From NCBI GenBank assembly GCA_973895155.1, contig OZ316898.1, positions 20,026,001 to 20,090,000 of the forward strand: a DNA stretch of 64,000 bases, read 5' to 3'. This document shows positions 38,203-48,985 of this stretch, piece by piece. Below the pieces are notes generated by a model. The model saw only the letters and a list, made by a program, of their open reading frames with translations. It searched no databases and was not told the origin of the DNA. Made by a program: the position numbers and the translations under genes. This DNA is from Marsupella aquatica. Its lineage: Eukaryota > Marchantiophyta. How positions within the stretch are numbered: the stretch's first letter is position 1; every line of letters starts with the position of its first letter.

Positions 38203-40620
38203 CCAAAGTGTTTATGCCACAAGTAGTGGATGAAGAATAGTATGTAGAGTGTCCTACACCCAGTGGACAGGTTCCCAGTTCTATGTAGTGCCACATGGCA
38301 CTCTAGGGCCCACCTCTAGCCCCTAGCCCAAAACTGATCATTTGAGCTTCTCCTAAATGACTCCACAAGGGACCAATGTAATGACCACAAGTCCACTCAT
38401 TTGACCTATTCTATATGACCGTTTCAATGACCCTATTTGTAGTAATTGGCATTTATGACACTCCATTGTTCACAAATGACACAATGAAGTCCTTAGACCT
38501 CCAAAGAGAGCCAACTCTAAATTCCTTGCAAAACCCTAAACCCACTCACACACACCATACAAGGAAGCACCACAACCATGCCCTAGTACCTCCAAAGAGA
38601 GCCAACTTTAGATTCCTTGCAAGGTTGGAATATTCCTCTTCCCTAAACCCGCACCCACACCATACTGAGAAGCACGACTCCCCTGCCCATTCCATTCGTG
38701 CAGCACTACCTCTTGGAGAACCCAAAACAGGTTTTATTTGCCTTTGGATGTGATGGTATTCATGCATGGTGACACTTTTGGCAAATCACTCCAAAGTCGT
38801 ACGACTTGGGAGTGATTTCCCCAAAGGTGCATCATGCCTTAAGTAAACGCAAAAACATGTCTCCAAAGTGTTTATGTTGCAACTAGTGGATGGACAATGA
38901 TGAGTATAGTGTCCCGCACCTAGTGGAGGGATTCTCACCTCTATGTAGGGCCCCATGGCACTCTAGGGCCCACCTCAAGCCCCTAGCCCCAAACTGGTCA
39001 TTTGTGATTTTCCTTAATGACTGCATGAGGGACCCCTCCAATGACAATAAATCAGGTCATTTGGGTTATATGACATCCAATCATGTGACCATTTTAATGA
39101 CCCTTCTTGTAGTAATTGGCATTTATGACGGGCCATTGCTCACATATGACCCAATAAAGGCCCTAGTACCTCCAAAGAGAACCAACTTTAGATTCCTTGC
39201 AAGGTTGGTATATTCCTTTTTCCTAAACCCGCACCCACACCATACTGAGAAGCACAACTCCCCTGCCCATTCCATTGGTGCAGCACTACCTCTTGGAGAA
39301 CCCAAAAATGAGTATTATTTGCCTTTGGATGTGATGGTATGCATGCATGATGACACTTTTGGCAAATCACTCCAAAGTCGTACGACTTGGGAGTGATTTC
39401 CCCAAAGGTGCATCATGCCTTAAGTAAACGCAAAAACATGTGTCCAAAGTGTTTATGTCGCAACTAGTGGTTGGACAATGATGAGTATAGTGTCCCGCAC
39501 CCAGTGGAGGGGTTCTCACCTCTATGTGGGGCCCCATGGCACTCTAGGGCCCACCTCAAGCCCCTAGCCCCAAACTGGTCATTTGTGCTTTTCCTTAAAG
39601 ACTACATGAGGGACCTCTCAAATGACCACAAATCCAATCATTAGACTGATATGACTCTCCATATGACAGTTTTAATGACCCTATTTTTAGTCATTGGTAT
39701 TTATGACGGGCCATTGCTCACATATGACCCAATAAAGGCCTTAGTACCTCCAAAGAGAGCCAGCTTTAGATTCCTTGCAAGGTTAGAATATTCTTTTTCC
39801 CTAAACCCGCACCCACACCATACTGAGAAGCACGACTCCCCTGCCCATTCCATTGGTGCAGCACTACCTCTTGGAGAACCCAAAAATGAGTTTTATTTGC
39901 CTTTGGATGAGATGGTATGCATGCATGGTGACACTTTTGGCAAATCACTCCAAAGTCGTACGACTTGGGAGTGATTTCCCCAAAGGTGCATCATGCCTTA
40001 AGTAAGCGCAAAAATATGTCTCCAAAGTGTTTATGTCGCAACTAGTGGTTGGACAATGATGAGTATAATGTCCCGCACCTAGTGGAGGGGTTCTCACCTC
40101 TATGTGGGGCCCCATGGCACTCTAGGGCCCACCTCAAGCCCCTAGCCCCAAACTGGTCATTAGTGCTTGTGTTTAATGATTGCATGAGGGACCACACAAA
40201 TGACCACAAGTCCAGTCACTTGACTTATATGACAGTCCATATGACAAATTTAATGACCCTACTTGTATTCATTGGTATTTGTGATGCAAATGTTTTTAGA
40301 AATGACCCAATAAAGATTACACTAGCTCCTTGAATGCCCCATCACTATTCATTTGCAAATTAAAATATTCCCCATCCAAACACCGGCACAAACATGACAC
40401 AATTACAACAAAGGATGACAACCTTCCATTGGTATTACCCTATTCTTGGAGAGACAAAAAGGCTTCATTTGCCTTTGGATACGGTAGTATGCATCTATAT
40501 ATGGAAAGCTAGGTGCATCATGCCTTAAGGAAATGCAAGACATGTGTTCAAATTGCTAATGCTGCAACCAGTGGGAGGACAATGATGAGTATTGTGTCCC
40601 GCATTTAGTGGAAGGGTTAT
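38203..40620. repeat. Tandem array of about 580-bp units in the CACTA element
   Basis: Units begin with CCAAAGTGTTTATG near 38203, 38863, 39444, 40022 and partially 40543, giving lengths of about 660, 581, 578 and 521 bp. Shared blocks include CCCATGGCACTCTAGGGCCC, CCTCCAAAGAGAGCCAACTT, ATTCCTTGCAAGGTT, GCACCCACACCATACTGAG and AAAGTCGTACGACTTGGGAG. The first unit has an extra internal duplication of about 80 bp. A diverged partial unit occurs at about 37960-38150. Repeated open frames here (for example 38890-39396 and 39651-39974) follow the DNA repeat and are not credible proteins. Confidence 0.9.
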
Positions 40621-40719
40621 CAACTATATCAATGACTCTACAATTATGACCGGTGTCTGGAATGACTATTGAGTATTTTAATCTTCATATCCCTTGGGTT
40701 CTTTAATGACTCTATAAGT

Positions 40720-41050
40720 AGTCATTTATGCAATAAGTCCATAATGATTGTATGTTATTGTAAACATTGATATATCATGATTTTTAGATTGACCCTATAT
40801 TTAGTCATTTATACAACAAGTCCATAATGACGGTATGTTCTTGTAAATACTGATATGTCCTAATTTCAAGATTGACCCTAGAGTTAGTCATTTAAGAGAG
40901 AAGTCCATAATGACGGTATGTTCTTGTAAACACTGATATGTCCTAATTTCAAGATTGACCCTAGAGTTAGTCATTATGAGAGAAGTCCATAATGACGGTA
41001 TGTTGTTGTAAACACTGATATAATCTCATTTTCAGATTGACCCTATATTT
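40720..41050. repeat. Tandem array of 82-84-bp units in the CACTA element
   Basis: Four units begin AGTCATT near 40720, 40803, 40885 and 40969. Each contains AAGTCCATAATGA, GTATGTT.TTGTAAA, CTGATAT and AGATTGACCCTA. They are amplified subterminal motifs close to the right terminus. Confidence 0.9.
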
Positions 41051-41948
41051 TATCATTTAACACCGTTGGTTAAAATGACGAAAATATATTTTTTGTCATT
41101 TATCACCGTTGTCCAAAATGACCCAACTAAATTTTTGGTCATTTCAATCATTGTCCAGAGTGACTATAATGGTGCTAAACACTGATTTATCATTATTGTT
41201 ATTAATTCTGTCATTTAAGACATGTGTCTAAATTGACCATTTAGGGAAATTGGGTCATTTTGGTCGCATCAGTCATTACAAACATTATACAAAATGACGC
41301 AAAAGTTAACATTTTATCATTTCAGTCTATTGGTCATTGTGGACAGTCATTCTCCTGTCATTCTTTTTGTGTCATTAGAAATTTTGGTCATTTATTCATC
41401 TCCGTCATTGGGTGATTGGTCATAAAGGGCCCTGTTTTCTTCTAGTGATTCTCTGGTAAGTACATCGGAGCTTCTTTCATTAGAATTGTCAAATTCATTC
41501 CATATTTATTTGATTTAAGGTCTGTATGTCGACACCATAACATTTTGAAACCTTCCAAAGTCTTGTTGGTGATAAGTGGATCAAGTTGATCAACAACTTC
41601 ATACCAATCAGTATGATTCCGATACCAAAATTTGATGTCAAAATATCTGGCACAAAAATTTAAAAACTCATGTACAAATGGTCTGGGAAAGATCATTTTC
41701 CCCCGCACGGGACAAGCTGTCAAATTCTTCAATTGTCTCGATAATCGAGTTGAGAACACCAAATTGTTTTCAACATAAAAAAAAGTATTTTTTGAGTCTT
41801 AACATATTCTTCACCCTGCCCATCACAATACACTTGATAGTCAAATATTAATGTAATATGATAAAGAAAATGAAAGAAAATGAAAAATCACCAAATCACA
41901 AACCACGGGTTGTAGGTTTGATAAAGAGAGCAATTTGAGTCCTTACAT

Positions 41949-42596
41949 TTATTGAAAGACAATATCAGCAAACTCACTGAATTGCTTGTGGTGCTCTGGG
42001 TCACTCTCTAATCTCATTGTGTCATTAATTGACCAGACTACTTGGTTTTGTTCCCAATCCTCAACAAGTGAAGCCAAAGACCACCTCAGATAGTTTTTCT
42101 CTATGGTTTTATGCATTGTCTCTGAGGAGTCAAGGAACATTTTAAGGAATGGAATTAGAACCCTAGGAAAAACGTTATCTGCTATTTGTCCAAGATATGA
42201 CTCAGGATATAACGAAGAGTAAAATGGATTTAGACATGTTTTATAAGGAGAATCATCTGTAAGGACAATGATCTCACAATTGTAATCATATTTGTATTGT
42301 GAACGCAAATTCACCAACTCTTTCAAGAAAATTGGTTTTTTGGTTTGATAATGTTCGCCAACTCTAACAGTATCTTGTTCAATGGCAACAAATTTGATGT
42401 GTTTTCTATCGTCGATGGTCAACACTACTTGGAGAAGTGGGTTTAGGTTATGCAATTGCATCCATGACCAGATTGCAATATCAAAGTGGGCTATGCAAAA
42501 ATCCAAAAAATCACGCAAATAAGGCCTTTGGTACACAATCTTAGACCCGACTCGAACTCCGGCACTCTGGTCAAGGTTTTTTTGTTGAATATGCAC
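41949..42596 (-). CDS. NIF/FCP1-like phosphatase-domain exon
   Basis: An open exon of up to 215 codons resembling the NLI-interacting-factor (CTD-phosphatase-like) HAD domain. It has RVGSKIVYQRPYLRDFLDFC, FDIAIWSWM, HIKFVAIEQDTV, KKPIFLKELVNL, IIVLTDDSPYKTCLNPFYSS and YPESYLG in family order. The late acidic motif TDDSPYK is intact, but the first DxDx(T/V) motif should lie upstream and I cannot identify it. The frame's first Met (42596) is not convincing as a start, since upstream sequence looks like a 3' splice site. It probably belongs to the leftward unit containing the module at 41762 and the exons at 42798-43175. Substrate unknown. Confidence 0.6.
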   Translation of the reverse strand: MHIQQKNLDQSAGVRVGSKIVYQRPYLRDFLDFCIAHFDIAIWSWMQLHNLNPLLQVVLTIDDRKHIKFVAIEQDTVRVGEHYQTKKPIFLKELVNLRSQYKYDYNCEIIVLTDDSPYKTCLNPFYSSLYPESYLGQIADNVFPRVLIPFLKMFLDSSETMHKTIEKNYLRWSLASLVEDWEQNQVVWSINDTMRLESDPEHHKQFSEFADIVFQ

Positions 42597-42797
42597 TTAA
42601 TAAAATAACTTTGTTAACATCAAGAATGAGAAGTTTTTTCAGCTGACATACACCAAGGAGAAAACTGATAAGAGAATTATAATGTTTACAATTTGCAAAT
42701 AAAATTCTTAAGATAATAGATATTCTCTTATGGAATCTCCTAATTGTCTAGAGTCTCAACTTTCTAAAGACTCGAGTTGGAAGTTTTTTTTTTAGCT

Positions 42798-43175
42798 GCC
42801 CAAGTTTTTGGAACTAGGAATATAAATTCCAATGGATAATGTATTATTCACATCTATAGTCCCATAAGATGCAATTTTTCCTTGTATCGCATCTGTGATA
42901 TCGATAACCTGGTGGATAAGTGCATTTCATATTAGTATTACGGACCCCAATCTAAACTTAAAATATAAAACTCAATAAAACTCAATAAATAAAAGTTTAG
43001 AAGTAATTAAATTTATCTTATGGCCCTGGAATGGGAGTGACATCTTTAATAAACAGTCAGCATAGGCTTCATCTCCTTCGATTCCTTTGTCCAAAACTTG
43101 TGTTTCCGAACAACTCGCACTAGTAGGGATATTTTGGAAAATATTTGCACACATCACTTGTGCTTCTGAACTCAT
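42798..43175 (-). pseudogene. Linker exons of the leftward NIF-like unit, uncertain
   Basis: Two short minus-strand frames look like exons preceding the NIF module: 43175-42990 (SSEAQVMCANIFQNIPTSAS, then CLLKMSLPFQGHK) and about 42911-42798 (VIDITDAIQGKIASYG, then LSIGIYIPSSKNLG). The phrase LSIGIYIPSSK resembles LSVGIFPLAPK just before the NIF domain in the rightward unit (56670-56856), which suggests related architectures. Splice sites are not clear, so exon limits are approximate and the gene may be broken. Confidence 0.35.
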
Positions 43176-43432
43176 TGTCTATGACAACCCATGGTCTGCA
43201 GCCTACAGGTCATCTACGAGCACAATATTCCATATGTGAGGATCTGCCTCAAAATTGATTGTAGCCTGTTGTTTAGCTATAAGTGATTCATATGGTTCCC
43301 CAATTCTCTCACATGCATCTTGCAACATTTTCTTATTTCAATTTATTGATGCTTTGTCAGGTGAGTCAAGACAATCAGAGATATCCTCAAAAACAGATTT
43401 ATAGTACTCCTTCCCATTCCACGCATGGAGTT

Positions 43433-44131
43433 TCAACTCCTCTGCAAAGTGCATTTTCCACACATCAATTGAATAAAGTCAGGTCTTGCAGTTTCCTCAA
43501 GAGTCACAACTGTCCTCAGGAATTTCCGAATTGTGACCTTTCCAACTTCATCGATTGTATCTTGTTTTAGTCCCTGCTCTGTTTCATTTGATCCCTGCTC
43601 TTCTCCATCTGGTCCCTGCTCTGCTTCACTTGGTCCTTGCTCTGCTTCACCTGGTCTTTGCTCTAGTCTTTGCTCTGGTCCCTGCTCTTGTCCTTGCTCT
43701 GCTTCATCTGCATTTAGATTTCTTTCTTCATTATCTCCCTCGCTATCATCTTTGTCTTTAGGCTCTCCCTCAAAGCATGTGATGTTGATGTTCTCATCAT
43801 CATTTTCATTGTCACCATCCTCCTTCTCCTCATCTGGATCCTCCTGAATGGCTTCATTTATTGTATTTGGTTTAATTTTCACTTTTCTCTCTGTAACATT
43901 GTCTGAGGCCTATCTTTTTGCTCCTCTAAGTATATTTTTCTCCACTTCTTTTCCCCTTCTTGACCTTCTTTCAAGCCGATCCAATACTTGAGTTTCAAAG
44001 GAATCATGATGCCTTTTCTTTCGTAACTTGTCACCTTTTGAGGATTCATTTGTGCTCTCCCCCTCGCCATTGCTTTCATTTTCCTTTCCGTGAGGATCTC
44101 CCTCATTTCCTTCGGATTGAGAGTAGTTCAT
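43433..44131 (-). pseudogene. Charged low-complexity protein with one in-frame TAG
   Basis: One reading frame runs from 44131 to 43433 with a single TAG at 43910-43912. The first part is Lys/Arg/Glu-rich (KLRKKRHHDSF, then RLERRSRRGKEVEKN). The second is acidic with a repeated EAEQGP-type motif (QGQEQGPEQRLEQRPGEAEQ). Composition suggests a disordered linker rather than an enzyme. It lies directly downstream of the 1,210-residue gene on the same strand and upstream of the NIF-like exons. It may be a separate gene or the N-terminal part of the NIF-like one. I do not recognise a family. Confidence 0.45.
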
Positions 44132-44939
44132 CTTTTTCGTGGATGTTCCAAAAGGTTGGTGCTCTGGGTTTTCCTCTGAGCTTGATAAAAATGTATCACC
44201 ATCATTTCCTGTTTCTTCATTTACATTACTTCCAACACCTACATCAAGATTATTAAAGATAATTGCAATCAGAAGTAATATTAAAAAAACTCATAGACCA
44301 TGGGTTCTAGACTCCCAAAGGACATGGATCAACCAATTCATTAAAAGTGGAAAATTATCAATGCTTTGGAATATTGCTTATCTCTATTTAGAATATTATA
44401 AAACCAAAATTGGAATTTAAATACCCAATTTTTGGAATTTCTTGACACACATTTTTGAATTTTTTTCATGATTTGTAATATTTGTTTATGAATATATCAA
44501 AGTCAAAATACCTAGAAGTATTTACAATCCATGAACCTTGTATCATCCAAGACATTCTAAAGTGAAGTCAATTTTTTTGGGGGAAAGGGGGGGGGGGGCA
44601 TAAAGCCTCAATACCACACAAAGAGAAGTCATTGACATACGTAATATATATTTTAAATAAATAAAATCCAAAATTGAAATGACATAAGTACCCTAATTAC
44701 CTTGCCTAATCAATTTTAGACGCAGTGCCAAGCAAGCAAAACATAAGAGTAGATTACCAACCTAAAAAATAAGTCATCTTTATACTTTTGATAGTATAGA
44801 CTTAACAACTAATTGAATCTATATAATCCTACTAAGCAAATGATATCACTCTCAATATCTACCTTTGCTCTTCTATATCTATCCTTGCTAAATAAACTTT
44901 GATTTCCTCCAGTTTCTTTTTGGGGATTTGAATGCCTTG

Positions 44940-47900
44940 TTAAGCTTTATTCCCTTGATATGTCCAAAAGTGCATGGCTGCTGTTGCATTACACCATTCT
45001 TCTTTCTGCAAAATATCACATTCCCAAAGTTTTTGCTTCTTCAAACATCCTTCATATCGATCATACAATGATCTATCCTTTTTGGTGCTTTTGGGTCTCC
45101 ACCATTGCAACAGAAAATCTCCACAATTTGGTAGTTCAGGGTCCATTTGAACTTTGCTCAATGCTCTTCCCATCCAGAAGCATCCTGGCTTGTTATCCTC
45201 AAATTCTTGTGTTGGATGAATAATGATGAAAACGCCTGCTTCAATATCTTCAAGAGGAACAAACCGATTGCTTTCCCTTTCAGAAAGAGGACCCACAAAT
45301 ATTGTTTGACCTTCAAGAATTTCCTCATCAGCCTCACGTTGAAGGATAACAATATCTGGAGGATTCTCCCAACCCGTCACATCAAATGATCCAAGATCAC
45401 TTTTATAGCCCGTACCATGTTTGGTTCGAGGCCAAAACCCATCCACCAGCGGCTGCTCTTCAATATCCACTATCTCCAAAAGGGGCTTTTGCAAAAGCTC
45501 AGTAACTGTCTTCCAATATTGCACTAAAGGAAACCTTTCCTTATATCCCTGTGAGGTCTTATCCTTCCATGTTTTCTCTATCCACTCTATATAGTTTTTG
45601 ATGTAGGCTGAAACATCTTTGGCTTTCTGAAAAAGTGTAGTTGGGATTTTGGCAAGTGGTTCTCCAATTGGAAGGACAAGTGTTTTACTTCCATCTTCAA
45701 CCCATATGCATCGTCCTTGGGGTGGTGACCATGAGTCATTGATATTCTCCTTGACTTGGTACACAGGGACATTATTTTTCATTGTAAATAGGAATGCCAT
45801 TGGTGCAGAGTGCCCTGCAATAGTCTTCACAAAAGCACTAACATAAGACTTGTAGCTAGCCACTTCATGGATCAATGTGGGCACTGGGTGAATTGCTTCG
45901 TTTTCCCATACCTCTGCCATAAGTGAAAGTAGGGTTGTGACCTCACGATGCTTAAGTCGAGTGCTTACCCTAGAGAATATTGCATCAACATCCTCATGTG
46001 TATGCCCAACCATAAGGAAAGACATGACAATACTCTCAAAGTGTCCCCTCAGAACCAACTCACTACCGAATGCCATCATGGCCCAATTCTTGTTGTCCTT
46101 TGCAGAGTTGTCCATTTGTAAGTGTAGATGTCTTGGCAATTTCTTGAACAGTGTAGTGCTACTACTATGACATTCTGCCAATCCGCTTGCCACAATTGGT
46201 GAGACACAATCCTTGTCCACAAGTTCCCCACGATATCGATCAGTTATGACATTGTTGGCATCTAGATATCCAATTTGAAAAGCTTGCTTTTCCAATAATG
46301 CCTTGAATAAGGGGTTTGTTGCCTGATGAGAATGAACTCCAAGATCTCCACTTTTATCCCCCGAATATGCTTCCAAATCACGCAGGCACTTTGCAACGAA
46401 GGTAATAGTAAAATCTGGATCAGATGGCCACATCCCTGTCAAACTAAAGTGGGCAAAGACCCCAGGTTCCCGACCATGTGTCAACATCCCAGTCAAAGCC
46501 ATTGGTAGTGGTTGACATCCACTAGCCATGCTTTTTAGTGTATCAACCATTTTAGGAATTTGGGTCTTGTTTTGATCCATCTTATCATGAATAATGCAAA
46601 GAAGATCTTCTGGATTTCTTCTTGCCATCACCCGAGCTGCATAGTAAAGGTTTCGACGAGACATTTGTTCTTGCATGTGTTTTTCCCTTGCTGCTTCGTA
46701 CCGCTCGCGAACTTCAGTTCTTCTCTCCTTCATCAACAACTCCTTCAAAGTGGTGCATTGAGTGCACTTTGCAAAAGCACTCTTCACATGGAATGAAAAA
46801 TTTGCATAGTTCTCCCTCCACATCTTATAGAAAGACCCAATGGTAATTCCCTGACTCTCTTCCACCTTCATGCTCTCAACTACCTCATCATAGATAACAT
46901 CTTTGTTATAGCAAGATGGTAATCTGTAGATGATGTTTGATGTTCCCTTCTTCCCTGTGTATCTGAGATGTGGCATAGGCTCGCCAAGGGTATTCACTAC
47001 ACGGTCAAGATGAGCACGAAACTCTTGTGTTGTCATCCTTGGTTTTTTGGTGCCCTTATTGCCATGAAACCCCACTTTACAACCACCCTTGTATAGATTC
47101 TCATAGTTGTAGAAGGTGCTTGTAGAAATTCCAAATATAATTGCAAATGCCATTTTGCAAATGATGCGACCTTTGACAACCATTTGTCCTTGCTCAACCA
47201 TAGATCTCTCCCTCATTTCAAACACATTCATCATATGACTGATTTTGTTATCATTGTCCAAACCATAGAACTCAGTTCTGACCTCTTCAATGTCTGTGCG
47301 GGGGAAGTTCCGACAACATTCCATTCCACACTTGCACTTCTTCATGCCCACTTGAGCTATTTTGTTCTCATCCACCTTCACACTTCTTCTCTGCTTCACT
47401 CTTTTTTCTTGGCGTGCATTTGGGTTGGCTGGTTTTCTCAACCCGCCCATGGAATAATGCCTTTTCTTTTGCTGGTACTCCATAGAAGAGAACAAATCAT
47501 CCTCATCATTATCCCCCTCTTTATGTACAGTCTGTTCATCCTCAAGTTCTGACAGAAGATCTCCAAAAAACTTGTCAGAAGGATAGAATTTCAAAGTTGC
47601 AATCGGCCATTTTACCAAGCACGGGGTTCCCACTAAAAATGTGGGAAATTCCTTCTGTTGCATGTGGATATTGCAAATCACACGTTCAACTAGCACCCCA
47701 ACATGACCATCACCAAGCACTTCATTGTTTATTGCTGCTGTGGGTTGCCATGCTATGATTGATCCTCTTGCAAGCAATGTCACCCGATCAACAGTATAAA
47801 TCTCCACATCTTTTAAGTACCACTTGGAATGATCATTCAAATCGTAGTTGTCATCTGGTCCTTGGCTGAGTCCGCCATTTTGAATCTCAATCGATTCACA

Positions 47901-48572
47901 CCCATTGAATTGCTCACCAACATTATATACATTGACTATATCCCAAAGAACAACACTACCTACAGACTGCTCAATTGTCTTTATGTTAGTGTTGGGGTAT
48001 GGCAATTGAGTCACCCCATGAAGTGCTTCAACCACATGGACACTAATATGCCCTGGTCCCAATAATATGTCACCACAAGTATCCTCTGGTTGAGTATTAG
48101 AAACTTCACCCCGTGCAACAACAATGCTTGTAAGTTGCAATAGCACATCATCTCCTGAACAAAATGGTGCAACCGGTTCATTGTTGGAATTGGGGACTTG
48201 GTTTCCAACAATCCTTGAATCATCAGTTCCTTCAAGTCTCACAAGGTTGGGAGTATCATTGGATGCTTTTTGGACCTGCAATGGGATGTTCTCATTTGCC
48301 AAAATGGCACTAGCACAGTCCCATATAACATATGAATGTAAAGCCTCCCCAGTGGTGTCAGCTCCTGGATTTGGGTAAGGAAGAGGTTTTGTTGGCTCAA
48401 AGATTTCAACCACCAGAACACTCATGCGGTTGTTACCCAATGCCTCAGAATGACAAGTGTCTTCTGGATTGGTCTTAAACACAACCCCCCTTGCAACCAA
48501 TATATTCTCAAGATGAAGAAGTACTTCAGACCCTTGGGAGAACAAAAAATTGGCACTCCGAGTTGTAGTCAT
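44940..48572 (-). CDS. Putative transposase-like protein: three DUF8039-like modules plus DUF7869-like region
   Basis: One uninterrupted frame. I chose Met at 48572 (MTTTRSANF, 1,210 residues) because the bases just upstream (TTTTTATGCAG) look like a 3' splice site, so an upstream exon may exist. Residues below are numbered from the first Met of the frame at 48581. Three repeats (about 14-92, 142-217, 258-335) share ARG, LG.G...V.V and LPYP.., as in the DUF8039 domain of plant En/Spm-related proteins. A basic linker leads to a Cys cluster, KKCKCGMECC (414-423), and CTQC (606-609). Then come IIHDKMDQNKT (663-673), LQMDNSAKDNKN (821-832) and VGHTHEDVDAIFSRVS (858-873), the hallmark stretch of DUF7869-type proteins. 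The spaced Asp/Asp/Glu-Asp residues would suit an RNase-H-fold nuclease, which is inference. The frame is intact while its neighbours are decayed, so it may be recently active. Confidence 0.7.
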   Translation of the reverse strand: MTTTRSANFLFSQGSEVLLHLENILVARGVVFKTNPEDTCHSEALGNNRMSVLVVEIFEPTKPLPYPNPGADTTGEALHSYVIWDCASAILANENIPLQVQKASNDTPNLVRLEGTDDSRIVGNQVPNSNNEPVAPFCSGDDVLLQLTSIVVARGEVSNTQPEDTCGDILLGPGHISVHVVEALHGVTQLPYPNTNIKTIEQSVGSVVLWDIVNVYNVGEQFNGCESIEIQNGGLSQGPDDNYDLNDHSKWYLKDVEIYTVDRVTLLARGSIIAWQPTAAINNEVLGDGHVGVLVERVICNIHMQQKEFPTFLVGTPCLVKWPIATLKFYPSDKFFGDLLSELEDEQTVHKEGDNDEDDLFSSMEYQQKKRHYSMGGLRKPANPNARQEKRVKQRRSVKVDENKIAQVGMKKCKCGMECCRNFPRTDIEEVRTEFYGLDNDNKISHMMNVFEMRERSMVEQGQMVVKGRIICKMAFAIIFGISTSTFYNYENLYKGGCKVGFHGNKGTKKPRMTTQEFRAHLDRVVNTLGEPMPHLRYTGKKGTSNIIYRLPSCYNKDVIYDEVVESMKVEESQGITIGSFYKMWRENYANFSFHVKSAFAKCTQCTTLKELLMKERRTEVRERYEAAREKHMQEQMSRRNLYYAARVMARRNPEDLLCIIHDKMDQNKTQIPKMVDTLKSMASGCQPLPMALTGMLTHGREPGVFAHFSLTGMWPSDPDFTITFVAKCLRDLEAYSGDKSGDLGVHSHQATNPLFKALLEKQAFQIGYLDANNVITDRYRGELVDKDCVSPIVASGLAECHSSSTTLFKKLPRHLHLQMDNSAKDNKNWAMMAFGSELVLRGHFESIVMSFLMVGHTHEDVDAIFSRVSTRLKHREVTTLLSLMAEVWENEAIHPVPTLIHEVASYKSYVSAFVKTIAGHSAPMAFLFTMKNNVPVYQVKENINDSWSPPQGRCIWVEDGSKTLVLPIGEPLAKIPTTLFQKAKDVSAYIKNYIEWIEKTWKDKTSQGYKERFPLVQYWKTVTELLQKPLLEIVDIEEQPLVDGFWPRTKHGTGYKSDLGSFDVTGWENPPDIVILQREADEEILEGQTIFVGPLSERESNRFVPLEDIEAGVFIIIHPTQEFEDNKPGCFWMGRALSKVQMDPELPNCGDFLLQWWRPKSTKKDRSLYDRYEGCLKKQKLWECDILQKEEWCNATAAMHFWTYQGNKA

Positions 48573-48644
48573 GATCTGCATAAAAAAATGTTAAGAAAAT
48601 TACTCATGATCAGTTGAAGATGACAGGTTGTCAGGGTCCAGAAG

Positions 48645-48669
48645 AAACCTCAATATCATCGTGAGGTTT
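48645..48669. repeat. Regional palindrome copy 1
   Basis: Arms AAACCTCA and TGAGGTTT surround ATATCATCG. It is 73 bp upstream of the transposase-like gene start at 48572, so could lie in its promoter or first intron. Confidence 0.75.
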
Positions 48670-48985
48670 CAGGCTACTTGGATACTAAAGTGAAATTCAT
48701 CCAGACACTAAACCTAGTTTTTGTGGTTAAACTTAATATGGTCCTATGCAAGTGCTTAACATGCATAGTTGGGTCAACTTTGCATTAAAAAGTCCATTAT
48801 GTAGGTATAAGGCAATAATGTTAGAAATAATAGTGGTCTAGAAGGTCCGCAAGTAATTATACGGATGTGGACTGACAGAATGTTAGACTACAATATGTTT
48901 GCGGCAATACATTCACAAGACCTACTAAGAGATTCAATTTAACCCAAAAGAATGAGAATTATTGGTCATAAAATAAAGTACAGTA

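Larger units (their letters stand above)
32612..41447. mobile_element. CACTA (En/Spm) DNA transposon, 8.84 kb
   Basis: The left end is CACTAGTAGAAAACATGG and the right end, read inward, is CACTAGAAGAAAACAGGG. The first 30 bases agree at 25 positions and both continue into TTTATGACC. The element is flanked by the 3-bp target duplication ATT (32609-32611 and 41448-41450), as expected for CACTA. Both ends carry dense AATGAC/GTCATT subterminal motifs. The interior shows no transposase or other long open frame, so the element appears non-autonomous. It contains large tandem arrays near its right end and captured helicase-gene sequence in the middle. It sits inside a NIF-like exon and, by definition, is younger than that module. 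Confidence 0.93.
32342..41762 (-). pseudogene. NIF/FCP1-like phosphatase module split by a CACTA transposon
   Basis: Coding sequence runs leftward from 41762 to 41448, is interrupted by the CACTA element, and resumes at 32611 to end at 32342. Across the junction the frame is continuous (YLPEN then VVLIGEPTSI), so the pre-insertion allele read straight through. The module aligns with the neighbour at 41949-42596: GKMIFPRPFVHEFLNFC matches SKIVYQRPYLRDFLDFC, and SLYYSSLHPKPF matches PFYSSLYPESY. NIF/FCP1 phosphatases are HAD-fold enzymes using DxDx(T/V) and a later acidic pair. Here motif I reads ILFFYVENNLVF and the expected DDSPYK reads IGEPTSI, so catalysis was probably lost before or after insertion. 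It belongs to the leftward unit. Confidence 0.75.

Noticed and set aside
38415-39974. Repeated 107-168-codon open frames
   Set aside because: They arise from the 580-bp CACTA array, share no known domain and break wherever a unit diverges.
43533-43847. Plus-strand Ser/Pro/Cys-rich repeat frame
   Set aside because: It is the antisense of the EAEQG-type repeat frame, which fits the neighbouring minus-strand genes better.
44587-44600. Poly-G run as a G-quadruplex or telomere-like signal
   Set aside because: A single homopolymer run with no repeated G-tracts; probably simple sequence.
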